Shown: positions 1-8,376, counted from the first letter of the stretch. The stretch: DNA of 64,000 nt from Pseudescherichia sp031979925 (GCF_031979925.1 NZ_DALZFB010000008.1:62001-126000), one strand, 5' to 3'. The notes: generated from the letters alone by a model not told the origin. Numbers and translations are program-made.

Positions 1-1
1 T

Positions 2-610
2 GAATGCTTGCTAAGAGAATTAGCTCTTAGTAAAATTAACTCAAAAGGATTTAATGATGATGATGGGTTCGGGTTTATAATCCAAGATGATCATTACGAT
101 TATTGCAAAGTTCAATATATTGAAAAAAACACAATAGAAAGACAAATTGAAACACCACAAGGTGAATTAAGCTTAATCCAAGAAGTAACTTATTATAAAT
201 TTATTTTTATTCTTAGATATAACTCTAATAACTCGATAATATTCTTAACTCCTCCAAGAAATATAAAATACGCTTCGGACATTGTACGTAACCTTATTCC
301 CGAAGGCTGTCATGTCAGCCAGTTAAAGTTAGATTTGAAAAATATAATTGAGAACATCAAACACATACACAAAGGCAAGCTCAAAAGCGCCACACTAAGT
401 AATATTTTCTATGACACCCAAACTCAGGCTAAAACCAAAATAAACTCAACAGGTGATTTATATGATTTTTACTGTGAAAACTTCATGAATACAATTGCAA
501 AAGTTGATAGTGCTATTTTTGATATTAATGGTAAGCTTTATGAGTTGACGGAGTCAGGTCGTATTAATTTCCAGAGCGATGATATTGAATCTTTATTCGA
601 CCTTGTCTGA
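2..610 (+). CDS. AT-rich hypothetical protein, 5' end outside window
   Basis: The reading frame is open to the window edge (codons from base 2), so the gene probably starts upstream. A TTG at 8 is available as a start but has no convincing ribosome binding site in view. About 200 residues are visible, ending in an acidic tail (DDIESLFDLV). I see no membrane segment, signal peptide or motif that I recognise. Base composition is far more AT-rich than the core genome, which suggests horizontal origin. It is followed by a hairpin terminator. It lies outside the guaA element, to the left of attL, so it may belong to a second accessory block. Function unknown. Confidence 0.6.
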   Translation, partial: ECLLRELALSKINSKGFNDDDGFGFIIQDDHYDYCKVQYIEKNTIERQIETPQGELSLIQEVTYYKFIFILRYNSNNSIIFLTPPRNIKYASDIVRNLIPEGCHVSQLKLDLKNIIENIKHIHKGKLKSATLSNIFYDTQTQAKTKINSTGDLYDFYCENFMNTIAKVDSAIFDINGKLYELTESGRINFQSDDIESLFDLV

Positions 611-658
611 AAAGTTTCCTGAAGGATTAGGTTGTTTGGATGTTTGAATTTTAGAAAG

Positions 659-694
659 AAGTCTGAAGCATGCTTCGCTTTAGGCTTTTTTTCT
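659..694 (+). terminator. Rho-independent terminator after the first gene
   Basis: AAGTCTGAAGC pairs (with G-U pairs) with GCTTTAGGCTT and is followed by a T-rich run. It lies 48 nt after the stop codon of the preceding gene. Confidence 0.65.
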
Positions 695-1189
695 TTTAAT
701 CAATGAATATTTGACTGCATAATAACCTTTATTCAGAGTGAAGAAGATAGATATTAAGTTGATTTTCTTACTTATTTTCATACACTATTTGCCAATCAAG
801 GTAAGAACTTGCTGCTCTGGCATTTTTCTGGTTGGAAGCTATCTTAGGGCTATATGTGATAAGTATTCGTTGCAATGTTCAGCCCAACTAAAGGGTTGCC
901 ATTATCGTTTATCTGTCCAAAGTTAATACTAAAAAAGATGTCAAAGAGTAACCACAGATATAATGAGCGAGGCAGAGACATTAACACAGACTCTACACTA
1001 ATTTGATTTCAGTGCAGCATTAAAATTGTCTGTCATCATTATTCAGCGAAGCATTGCTTTTTGACCTGAAACAAACAAAAAAATTACATTTATAAATAAA
1101 AAATCCGCTGTTTGCATAACCTGACCTTGAAATTTTCATTACTATAGTCTCCGAATAAGTGTGAAAACATGGTAAACCAATACGCAAAA
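695..1189. other. AT-rich intergenic stretch with no supportable gene
   Basis: A 62-codon frame from a GTG at 738 exists, but it has no good ribosome binding site and its product resembles nothing I know. I see no RNA gene or repeat here. Confidence 0.5.
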
Positions 1190-1220
1190 CATAAAAAACC
1201 CTCTGTAAAAACAGAGGGTT
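1190..1220 (-). terminator. Probable displaced guaA terminator
   Basis: Arms AACCCTCTG and CAGAGGGTT surround a loop of six bases. Read on the minus strand, the hairpin is followed by six Ts. It sits about 45 nt downstream, in the guaA direction, of the duplicated guaA 3' end at 1264-1278. It was therefore most likely the native guaA terminator before the element integrated. Confidence 0.7.
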
Positions 1221-1263
1221 AATCTCTTCAAAGAGATCCGAATAACTACAACCTAGCTATTCA

Positions 1264-1278
1264 TCATTCCCACTCAAT
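1264..1278 (-). other. attL: attL: duplicated 3' end of guaA
   Basis: TCATTCCCACTCAAT on the plus strand reads ATT GAG TGG GAA TGA on the minus strand, that is Ile-Glu-Trp-Glu-stop, the same last residues as GuaA. It matches the end of the intact guaA gene at 18733-18747 with one mismatch in 15 bases (12 identical bases, TCATTCCCACTC, then A/G, then AT). It is in the same orientation as the intact copy, as expected of the flanking repeat of an integrated element. Confidence 0.85.
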
Positions 1279-1663
1279 TATTAACCATAAGATAAAACCA
1301 ATACAAATCAGTTGATTGAGTGTGATTTAAATCCAAATACCATTGAAAATACCAGAACGGCGAAAAAAATTTTGTTCCTGAGTTAGAGCCAAGGAGCGAC
1401 ATAGCCCAAGCCTCCACAGTTTGAAGCTAGAGGTTACGCCAGTATGCAACTCCCTTTATGGCGAAACACATTAGCATAATGCTGGACTGCGAGGGGCAGC
1501 GGGAGCCAGTGATGAAGCTGAATTGGCGCGATACAGCACGTTTGAAGCGAGTAATAATCCACACCCATCAATGCCACAATGCTCGTAAGTCTGCGTCAAA
1601 AATCAAATGACATCTATACGCAAATGAAGCAAAATCTAACGACAACAAAGCCCAAAATGTGCT
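1279..1663. other. Left end of the island, no gene recognised
   Basis: This 385-nt stretch contains one TACCAT at 1338-1343, like those clustered beside attR. I see no intact coding frame that I would support; it may contain decayed genes. Confidence 0.4.
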
Positions 1664-1857
1664 ATGGCAAGCATTGAGTATGTCATTCGTACTCGGATTG
1701 ATGAGCATTTAAAGAGGAAGCCGCAAACGTATTGGTATTAATGGGCATATCTGCCCCGGGTGCCATTCTCATGCAATTCATACTAATTGCGGCCGACAAA
1801 TTTTTTCCCCTTGATATCAATCGTGTGCACCTTTACCGCAGCTTCAGGAAGCCATGA
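1664..1857 (+). pseudogene. relB/dinJ-family antitoxin remnant, frameshifted
   Basis: The frame from ATG 1664 reads MASIEYVIRTRIDEHLK, a typical RelB/DinJ N-terminus (ribbon-helix-helix). Near 1723 one base is missing, and the similarity continues in the next frame as EEAANVLVLMGIS, then FPLDIN, to a TGA at 1855. The middle is also diverged from the family. No toxin gene (relE/yafQ type) follows, and the next gene begins the ABC three-component operon. I interpret this as a decayed toxin-antitoxin remnant at a cargo junction. Confidence 0.7.
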
Positions 1858-1903
1858 GCGACAGCCTGAAGAATTTCAAAAACATAGGGTCAGAGCCTAG
1901 CGT

Positions 1904-2824
1904 ATGGATCGCATACAACAACTCAACTACGAAAAGGATTTCCGCATTGCCTTCTTAGAATCTAAGGGGGACGGTTTTCAACGTTTATTTGAGAAGCTGA
2001 TGTCGAAGGCACATCCCAACGACTTCATGGCATGCCGGCCTTGGGGCAATGTTGGGGACCGGAAAAACGACGGATATCTGTCTTCCGCTCGAATACTGTT
2101 CCAGAGCTATGCCCCTAATGATTTAAGCGCTGTTGAGGCCATCAAGAAGATCAACGAAGACTTCGAAGGGGCCAAGGAGTACTGGGAAGATTATTTCAAT
2201 GAATGGACCTTCGTCCATAACGCACCGGATGGGCGGCTAGGTCCGCACATTATTGAAGCTTTAGCCAAACTAGCTCAGGACAACCCGCTGATTAAGATAG
2301 GACATTGTGGGTACGAGGAAATGCTAGCGAAGTTCCGTCAACTAAAACTTCAGGATCTCGAATCTTGGTTTGGCCCTTCGTTAACAATGGAAGCAAATAT
2401 AAATCTGGGCTTCGGCGACTTAGCTGCAGTGCTCACTCACATTAGCATCACCCCCATCCCTACTGCGAGCGATGTGAAAGATGTTTCGCGCGGAAAGATC
2501 GAAGCAAACCTTCTATCTCAAGCTGTTGCAGACTTCCTGAAGATAGGTATGCAGAAGTCTCCTCTCGTTGCGCAGTTCTTTAATAGCTGGAAGAATCCTT
2601 CCTACGGCGAGCAGATCGCACAGGCTTTCAAGAGCAAATATGAGGGGCTGCGGGATGGAACTCCTCAACTTCATCCAGATGAAATATTCGGCCGCTTAGA
2701 AGCATGGGCTGGGGGTACTATGAATACCACGCCTGCTCACAAGGCGGCCGTGTTAGCCGTAATGGCTTATTTGTTCGACAAATGCGAAATTTTTGAAGAT
2801 GCTCAAACTGTGGGGACTGTATGA
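1904..2824 (+). CDS. ABC three-component (ABC-3C) system first protein, REase-like N-terminus
   Basis: A 306-residue soluble protein at the head of a three-gene, translationally coupled operon. Residues ~25-75 contain GDRKNDGY followed by ILFQSYAP, the pattern of a restriction-endonuclease-like fold (acidic residue, then a Q/E-x-Y/K strand). This suggests a nuclease-type effector, an inference not proven by the motif alone. The C-terminal half is helical with no motif I know. It overlaps the next gene by four bases (ATGA). Its partners are a small middle component and a DUF2326 Rad50-like ATPase, the arrangement described as ABC-3C systems, which are predicted to act in defence against phage or foreign DNA. 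GC content is higher than in the neighbouring cargo. Confidence 0.75.
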   Translation: MDRIQQLNYEKDFRIAFLESKGDGFQRLFEKLMSKAHPNDFMACRPWGNVGDRKNDGYLSSARILFQSYAPNDLSAVEAIKKINEDFEGAKEYWEDYFNEWTFVHNAPDGRLGPHIIEALAKLAQDNPLIKIGHCGYEEMLAKFRQLKLQDLESWFGPSLTMEANINLGFGDLAAVLTHISITPIPTASDVKDVSRGKIEANLLSQAVADFLKIGMQKSPLVAQFFNSWKNPSYGEQIAQAFKSKYEGLRDGTPQLHPDEIFGRLEAWAGGTMNTTPAHKAAVLAVMAYLFDKCEIFEDAQTVGTV

Positions 2825-3069
2825 TCCTGCCATCTAAACATCTGCCTCAGGAGCGTGCTCTTCTGACTGTCGGTGCGCGTGTTTTGACGTTCCTCGCTCG
2901 TCCAAAAACTGTCTCCGCACTTTGGGATGAATTGAACAGACACGATACAGGCTTAACCGTAACGCCTCGGCGAATCACCTACGACTGGTTTTTGCTCTCC
3001 CTCGACCTTCTATATACACTTGGAACCATCGAACTAGAAAGCGGCCTTGTGGCCAGGAGAAGAGCGTGA
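2821..3069 (+). CDS. ABC-3C system middle component (MC6-like)
   Basis: An 82-residue protein beginning MILPSKHLPQERALLTVGA and continuing with PKTVSALWDEL, YDWFLLSLDLLYTLG and IELESGLV. This is the profile of the small 'middle component 6' family that sits between the effector and the ATPase in ABC-3C operons; it looks like a compact winged-helix protein. It overlaps the upstream gene by ATGA and the downstream gene by GTGA, so all three proteins are probably made in fixed proportion. Its likely role is to link the ATPase to the effector, as inferred for the family. Confidence 0.8.
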   Translation: MILPSKHLPQERALLTVGARVLTFLARPKTVSALWDELNRHDTGLTVTPRRITYDWFLLSLDLLYTLGTIELESGLVARRRA

Positions 3070-4787
3070 TTCATCACATTTTCAGCACGCTACCTAGCTT
3101 CAAAAATCTTGGAGATCTGAAGCCCGGCCTGAATGTGCTGCTCGCTCAAAAAACTGAGGGAGCATCCACCAAGCAAACACGAAATCGTGCCGGCAAAACC
3201 AGTTTTGTGGAGTTGGTACATTTTCTGCTCGGTGCCGATGCCGGTCCAGAGTCGATTTTCCGCACCCCGGAGCTGGCCGAACACACCTTCGGCATGGACT
3301 TCGATCTGAATTCGGAACGAACGGTCGTCGAGCGCAGTGGTGGTTCCAAAGCCAAAATTTTCGTTACAGCTCCGCCTGCCGCGAAGGTCAAGTTCTCGGC
3401 CACCGAGTGGTGTACGTTCCTCGGCGAACAAATGTTTGGCCTGAGCAGCCTTGAAGCTGCAGGCAGCAAGCCGCCTTCATTCCGGTCGCTGTTTGCCTAC
3501 TTTGTACGCCGACAGGCGAGCGGCGCCTTCATGACGCCAGAAAAACAGGCTACGATGCAGGGAACTGGCGACATGCAGATGGCGCTAATGTTCCTACTCG
3601 GACTGGACTGGCAGATTGCCCGAGATTGGCAAGCTGTACGCGATCGGGAAAAGACTCTCGAAGAGCTGAAGAAAGCGGCTGGCAACGGTGCCTTCGGTTC
3701 AATCATCGGCAAAGTCGCAGACTTGCGCACAGAGCTAACCATTCAGGAGGCCCGTCTCAAGAAGCTTCATGCGGAAGTTGAGACTTTCCAGGTGTTGCCG
3801 GAATACCGGGAGCTGGAAGTCGAGAGCGCAACGCTCACCCGCGAGCTCAACGACTTGGCCAACGCCAACACCATCGACTTCTCGGCTATTCGTGATCTGG
3901 AAAACGCCCTCGCCTCCGAGATTCCTCCGGACCATGAAGACCTTCAGGCTGTCTATCAAGAGGCAGGTATCGTGCTTCCCGGCTTGGTTAAACGCCGCTA
4001 TGAAGACGTGAAGAGCTTTCACGACTCAGTGGTGCGCAATCGCAAGGACTATCTGTCCAGCGAACTCGAAGCTGCCAAGCTGCGTATCGAGCTTCGTGAC
4101 AGTAAGAAAGCACAGCTCGACCAACGTCGTGGCGAAATCCTTGGAATTCTCAAGAGCCATGGTGCTCTCGAACAGTTTCTCAAGTTGCAAGGAGAAATGG
4201 GCCGGCTGGAATCCGAAGTGGAATCGTTGAGGCAACGTTTCGAAGCTGCAGAACAGCTCGAAGGTACCAAGAACGAGCTGGACATAGAGCGCAATCGCCT
4301 CACTATTCGACTGCGACGTGACTTTGCTGAGCAGAAAGACCGATTGGCCGAAGCCATCGTCGCCTTTGAGGAAACTTCGCAACGCTTGTATGAATCGGCC
4401 GGCAGTATGACGGTCGATGAAACCTCCAACGGACCAATTTTCAAATTTCCGATGCAAGGTGAGCGCAGCAAAGGCATCAAGAATATGCAGATATTCTGCT
4501 TCGACATGATGCTTATGCGCTTGTGCGCCAAACGGCAGATGGGACCGGGATTTCTGATCCATGATAGCCATCTGTTTGATGGCGTTGACGGACGTCAAGT
4601 CATTAGCGCTTTGCGTCTTGGCTCAGAGATCGCCCAAGAGCTTGGCTTTCAATACATCGTGACGATGAATGAGGACGACGCTTTCAAGGAAACCATCGGT
4701 GGCTTCGACCTTAATGACCATGTGCTTCCAACACGTTTGACCGATGCTACGGAGGACGGTGGGCTGTTTGGTATCAGATTTGGATAA
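3066..4787 (+). CDS. ABC-3C ATPase, DUF2326 Rad50/SMC-like
   Basis: A 573-residue protein with a GTG start overlapping the upstream stop codon. An N-terminal ATPase lobe carries the P-loop RNRAGKTS (about residues 38-45). A long helical, coiled-coil-rich centre (about 190-440) follows, then a C-terminal lobe with FLIHDSHLFDGVD (Walker B region) and YIVTMNEDD. This lobe-coil-lobe layout is that of Rad50/SMC-type ATPases and the DUF2326 family. In ABC-3C operons the ATPase is thought to sense DNA or nucleoprotein structures and license the effector. The first glycine usual in Rad50 P-loops is not obvious here, though the AGKTS core is intact. Confidence 0.82.
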   Translation: MIHHIFSTLPSFKNLGDLKPGLNVLLAQKTEGASTKQTRNRAGKTSFVELVHFLLGADAGPESIFRTPELAEHTFGMDFDLNSERTVVERSGGSKAKIFVTAPPAAKVKFSATEWCTFLGEQMFGLSSLEAAGSKPPSFRSLFAYFVRRQASGAFMTPEKQATMQGTGDMQMALMFLLGLDWQIARDWQAVRDREKTLEELKKAAGNGAFGSIIGKVADLRTELTIQEARLKKLHAEVETFQVLPEYRELEVESATLTRELNDLANANTIDFSAIRDLENALASEIPPDHEDLQAVYQEAGIVLPGLVKRRYEDVKSFHDSVVRNRKDYLSSELEAAKLRIELRDSKKAQLDQRRGEILGILKSHGALEQFLKLQGEMGRLESEVESLRQRFEAAEQLEGTKNELDIERNRLTIRLRRDFAEQKDRLAEAIVAFEETSQRLYESAGSMTVDETSNGPIFKFPMQGERSKGIKNMQIFCFDMMLMRLCAKRQMGPGFLIHDSHLFDGVDGRQVISALRLGSEIAQELGFQYIVTMNEDDAFKETIGGFDLNDHVLPTRLTDATEDGGLFGIRFG

Positions 4788-4890
4788 CTATCGGACTGGT
4801 GGTGGTTGAATTCTGAGTATGCGCTTGAATAGTGGGAGTTTCGGAGCTATCGGGAAGCACACATAAAAGGCCGCACTACCTCTCTGAAAT

Positions 4891-5691
4891 ATGCGAGAAG
4901 CAAAAAGGATGATAGGACAAAGAACCCGCTATTCGTTAGCGCAATTCATGGAACTGCAAGAGCCCATAAATTCAATCGTGCTTTTGGGCAAGTACGGGGT
5001 GCAACACTTATCCTTGCCCCACGGACAACTGTTATACGGTTTACTGAACACGCTACGTGATCTCGATGACCGCACGCTCATGCTGGCGCTGGCCGAGGTC
5101 GTTGCGACAACAGGCGATCTGCGGGCTAGGGTCAATCCTAAGTATCGTTTCGATGAGCGATTGCACGACCTGACGCAGTGCCTACTGCTAGACGGCTACA
5201 TCATCAAGGACAAGAAGCTGGTTCAAACTGATCCATCGATTACCGATGCGGCGCCCTTAGAGGATGACTTGATCGACGCCTTGCAGAAGTCGGGGGCTCC
5301 CCGTGCGCAGGAAATCATCGCCAAGATCAATGACTCGGCTGGCGCGTTCCGGTCGACACCACCCGACTACAACGCTTCGCTCGTGAATGCCCGCGTGGCG
5401 CTGGAGACGCTGGCCGGTGACGTGGCTGCCCATAACGCCTCGCAGCAGCCGACACCAGCCACCTACAACCCATCAAAGTGGGGCGAAGTGCTTGCGTTCC
5501 TGCGAAGCAGCGGCGAGATCACGGTCGAGGAGGAAAAAGGGCTGGCTGGCGTGTTCGGTTTTCTAAGTCCGGGCGCTCACCGCCCGATGGGCATCCCAGA
5601 AGATCAGATGACGCGGCTCGGCCGCTCATTCGCGCTCAACATGTGCTGGTTCTTGCTCAAGAACCATCTCCTGCGAATCCAACAGCCTTGA
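4891..5691 (+). CDS. Hypothetical protein, possible abortive-infection-like C-terminus
   Basis: A 266-residue soluble protein 103 nt after the ABC-3C ATPase, on the same strand and with the same GC-rich composition. The C-terminal half (from about residue 165: NARVALETLAGDVA, then GLAGVFGFLSPGAHRPMG and a helical end) resembles helical Abi_C/HEPN-like domains in pattern only; I cannot confirm the family. The start at 4891 lacks a strong ribosome binding site, and ATG 4909 is an alternative. It could be an accessory ABC-3C gene or an independent defence gene. Confidence 0.6.
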   Translation: MREAKRMIGQRTRYSLAQFMELQEPINSIVLLGKYGVQHLSLPHGQLLYGLLNTLRDLDDRTLMLALAEVVATTGDLRARVNPKYRFDERLHDLTQCLLLDGYIIKDKKLVQTDPSITDAAPLEDDLIDALQKSGAPRAQEIIAKINDSAGAFRSTPPDYNASLVNARVALETLAGDVAAHNASQQPTPATYNPSKWGEVLAFLRSSGEITVEEEKGLAGVFGFLSPGAHRPMGIPEDQMTRLGRSFALNMCWFLLKNHLLRIQQP

Positions 5692-5724
5692 ATGTACCGG
5701 CTCAGTTGAGTAAGGAACGACAAC

Positions 5725-5982
5725 ATGCCGTTTGAGATCATACCTTGGGAAGCGATTGTCTAAAACTGCGGATGCACAATTCTCCTCGGAAACGGTGCCA
5801 GCATTTCCATCAATACGAGTTTTTCGTATTCCTCACTGCTTCAGCATGCCACTGAGCAGAACTTGCTTCCCGACAACGCTCAGCAGTTATTCAATTTCTT
5901 TCAGACCAGCGACTTCGAACTGGATCTTCGGATCGTCTGGCAGGCATCGAACGTCAACCGTTCGCTACGAATAAAGGCGTGA
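5725..5982 (+). pseudogene. DUF4917-like gene, N-terminal fragment with in-frame stop
   Basis: From ATG 5725 the frame reads MPFEIIPWEAIV, hits TAA at 5761, and continues with TILLGNGASISINTSFSYSS (a Rossmann-like glycine motif) through FNFFQTSDFEL and IVWQASNVNRSL to TGA at 5980. This matches the N-terminus of DUF4917 proteins, which are normally several hundred residues, so about three quarters of the gene is missing and the remaining part carries a nonsense codon. Composition matches the upstream GC-rich block. The break lies exactly where composition turns AT-rich. Confidence 0.65.
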
Positions 5983-6221
5983 TTGTAATTTGCGAACCTA
6001 GTTTTGATCCCGACGGCTGGTTAAAAACATATCAGGTAAACGCCCGACTGAATGAAGGCCGGGTAGGAAATTTTGTTAATGCCTTACCGGGCAGGGTCTT
6101 TTCGTTTAAACATGCCACTACAAAGAACATGCAAAACATAGGCATCCCTGCGGTCAGAAATGCCCTTAGTAAGGCTGGAATAGCGGTATTTCCTGAACAC
6201 AAAAAACGCATCATTAACTAA
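5979..6221 (+). CDS. Small hypothetical protein or 3' gene fragment
   Basis: 80 residues from GTG 5979, with CEPSFDPDGWLKTYQVNARL, NALPGRVFSFKHATTKN and a basic C-terminus. I do not recognise the family. The frame stays open upstream of the GTG for many codons across the end of the DUF4917 fragment. It may therefore be the 3' end of another gene joined at a recombination junction, not a complete gene. It ends 37 nt from the convergent protease gene. Confidence 0.4.
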   Translation: MIVICEPSFDPDGWLKTYQVNARLNEGRVGNFVNALPGRVFSFKHATTKNMQNIGIPAVRNALSKAGIAVFPEHKKRIIN

Positions 6222-6258
6222 ATCAGGCAGACTAACAGTATTGATTGAGTAGACTCTG

Positions 6259-7350
6259 TCAACCTTTGTCCTCAACCAGAGGCCCATCATAAGCAGCTGT
6301 TACATCGAGAATAAGCTGCATCAATTCCCCGGGTTTAGCTCTGCCTTTAATGTCCTTCATAATCTGACTATGAACGTAATGACGAGAAGGAGTAATCTCA
6401 TTCAATATATTCTCTATACCCTTGGCATTTGCCGTCTTTAAGTGTTCTCTAATAACCGCCTCGATATCCTTGCGCGCCATTTCAATTTCATCAGGATGAA
6501 AATCAAAAACTTTCCCATCAATTATTTCATCAATAACAGACGCATGCCATACAATCCCAACCTGCGGGTCCGCCTTCTCAGTAACACCGACTCTGCCAAC
6601 ATAAATCCCAGCATGAATAGCAGCAATGCGACCAACGTTAATGTGGTGACCAAGAATACTCACATCCCCTGCATTATTATAATAAAATACTGAAGCACCG
6701 GACATACCACTGCTTGAAGCACTGTCGATAAGAAACTTTCTCGCGTTTTGCCATTGGAATGCTGGATTCGTAGCTATTGTAGCTCTTTTCCAGACCGGGT
6801 TATAAAATTGATCTGTTATATTGTGAGGATAGCCCGGAATGAACACCTCATCAGTAACATTAGCCGAATTCATCCATCGTTTTGCCAGAACATCATCAAC
6901 GAGATACTGCTGGATTGCATGAATTGTTAAATTATCCTCTTCGTCAAAAAGTGAATATTCAAACTCCATCTTCTCATAGCCAGAATACCCTACAGAGGTA
7001 TGCAAGCCGTTTACGTCAAAAGGTATTGCGACTACGTCCACTCTTGGCCAGTTATCTGGATGAATATGGTAAAGCGCTTTAGTATCATCGTATAAAGGCA
7101 ACCTGATATTCCTAACTGTTACCTGACCGAATATGTGATATTTGAAAGACACTAGAATATTATTCGGAACCGCATTATTCTTTTGGTCAAGACATTCCAT
7201 GGAATCAGTATGGCGACCCGATACATTATGCCATGCTGTTACAACATAGTATTGACCAGCTCTTTTATAGAATACGCCACTCCCTGTTGATAATGTTTGT
7301 TCGTTAAAACGCATTGTTAAATGAACTATTGCCGAACTTAAATCAGACAT
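6259..7350 (-). CDS. Trypsin-like serine protease, divergent from an Ntn hydrolase
   Basis: A 363-residue protein with a complete trypsin-type triad: His41 in VTAWHNVSG, Asp105 in RVDVVAIP and Ser217 in SSGMSGASV. No signal peptide is visible, so it should act in the cytoplasm, unlike Deg-type periplasmic proteases, and there is no PDZ domain. The ~120-residue C-terminal part (from about 245) is helical and could bind a partner. It is transcribed divergently from a proteasome-like hydrolase gene across a 135-nt shared promoter region, and composition is AT-rich. Cytoplasmic trypsin-like proteases of this size occur in bacterial conflict systems as effectors; that role here is inference. Confidence 0.82.
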   Translation of the reverse strand: MSDLSSAIVHLTMRFNEQTLSTGSGVFYKRAGQYYVVTAWHNVSGRHTDSMECLDQKNNAVPNNILVSFKYHIFGQVTVRNIRLPLYDDTKALYHIHPDNWPRVDVVAIPFDVNGLHTSVGYSGYEKMEFEYSLFDEEDNLTIHAIQQYLVDDVLAKRWMNSANVTDEVFIPGYPHNITDQFYNPVWKRATIATNPAFQWQNARKFLIDSASSSGMSGASVFYYNNAGDVSILGHHINVGRIAAIHAGIYVGRVGVTEKADPQVGIVWHASVIDEIIDGKVFDFHPDEIEMARKDIEAVIREHLKTANAKGIENILNEITPSRHYVHSQIMKDIKGRAKPGELMQLILDVTAAYDGPLVEDKG

Positions 7351-7485
7351 ACAACATATCTCCAGAAGATATCGCCAAAAAGTGATGAATAAAAAATTTT
7401 CAAACCAATCTCATTATATGCATTTACTTAGAATTATCAACCTGCTAAATATAATGTGGAAAAGTCATGAACATCAGGAGGTAAT
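7351..7485. promoter_or_regulatory. Divergent promoter region of the protease/hydrolase pair
   Basis: 135 AT-rich bases separate the two divergent starts. The rightward gene has a strong ribosome binding site (AGGAGG, 7 nt before ATG 7486). Exact promoters are not assigned. Confidence 0.55.
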
Positions 7486-8376
7486 ATGACATTAGTTGTT
7501 GCAGGTTTCGAGAAAGATGGAAGTATTGTTTTTTGTGGAGACTCTCTCATAACCACTAAATCTCGAGGAATGTCAGTAAAATTGACATCAAGCTTTAGAA
7601 AAATAATGCCGCTTGAAATTATTGTACGAGTTCCTGATTTTGATACTAGTGGGAAAATCGTTCGCTATTTTGAAACAGAGTCCTGGCATCGTTGTATGAT
7701 TGCTTTTGCCGGAAGCACTTTAGTATCTCAACATATAATTAATTCTATACAGGGCCACTTAAGACAAATAAAATATACTTATGATAAAGGGGAGTATGAC
7801 TATCACTCAGGCACTCAAAAAGGGGCTGGTTACAAGCTAATCATGGGATGTGAAGATAATAAGGAAGTTGAAAACACGCTCTGGGATGATGATGTATTTA
7901 TCGATTGCAGAGAGGCAGCCAATAAACTGTTAAGCAGTGAATTTCTTGTTAGCTTAGTTAAACATTGCATTGAGAAAATAATAACTGAGTTTTACCTTAA
8001 TACTGATGAAAAATTTGAGAAGGAATGGTTTGCAAGTGATTTCATAGTAGCCTTATCTTGTTATAAAACTGGTAAAAACCATCTCTTTACATTCAAAATG
8101 GAATTTGATGATAACTTTGTCAAGCTTGTAACAAGGGAAATTGGCGCAAATGAATTAGCCATTATCGGTATAACACGGTATAACAATGAAATACATCATA
8201 CCTATCAGGTTAATCAATCATCATTAAGCACCGAAAGTATATTATTTAAAGAAGTCGTAAAAGCTGTTGAGGATAATGAGAGCGCTGATTTGAGGGAAAT
8301 TGGCAAACCTATTGTTTTTAAAAAGTTTGATAAGCATCGTGAATTACGCGATAAGCAAAAAGAGTACAGAGGGTAA
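7486..8376 (+). CDS. Proteasome/HslV-like Ntn hydrolase
   Basis: A 296-residue protein beginning M-TLVVAGFEKDGSIVFCGDS. Removal of the initiator Met would expose Thr as the N-terminal nucleophile, as in HslV and proteasome beta subunits. The following Asp (CGDSLITT) and Lys (SFRKI) fit the catalytic Asp17 and Lys33 positions, and IAFAGSTLVS matches the HslV AGFAGGTAD strand. It is longer than HslV (~175 residues) through an inserted region near 100-150 and a charged C-terminal tail. No ATPase unfoldase lies nearby. Paired with a cytoplasmic trypsin-like protease, it may form a two-protease defence or regulatory module; the function is not established. Confidence 0.75.
   Translation: MTLVVAGFEKDGSIVFCGDSLITTKSRGMSVKLTSSFRKIMPLEIIVRVPDFDTSGKIVRYFETESWHRCMIAFAGSTLVSQHIINSIQGHLRQIKYTYDKGEYDYHSGTQKGAGYKLIMGCEDNKEVENTLWDDDVFIDCREAANKLLSSEFLVSLVKHCIEKIITEFYLNTDEKFEKEWFASDFIVALSCYKTGKNHLFTFKMEFDDNFVKLVTREIGANELAIIGITRYNNEIHHTYQVNQSSLSTESILFKEVVKAVEDNESADLREIGKPIVFKKFDKHRELRDKQKEYRG

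Noticed and set aside
738..926. 62-codon frame near the left edge
   Set aside because: GTG start with no ribosome binding site and no recognisable features.
1400..1660. Further decayed genes left of the relB remnant
   Set aside because: Short frames exist but none gave a family pattern I could defend.
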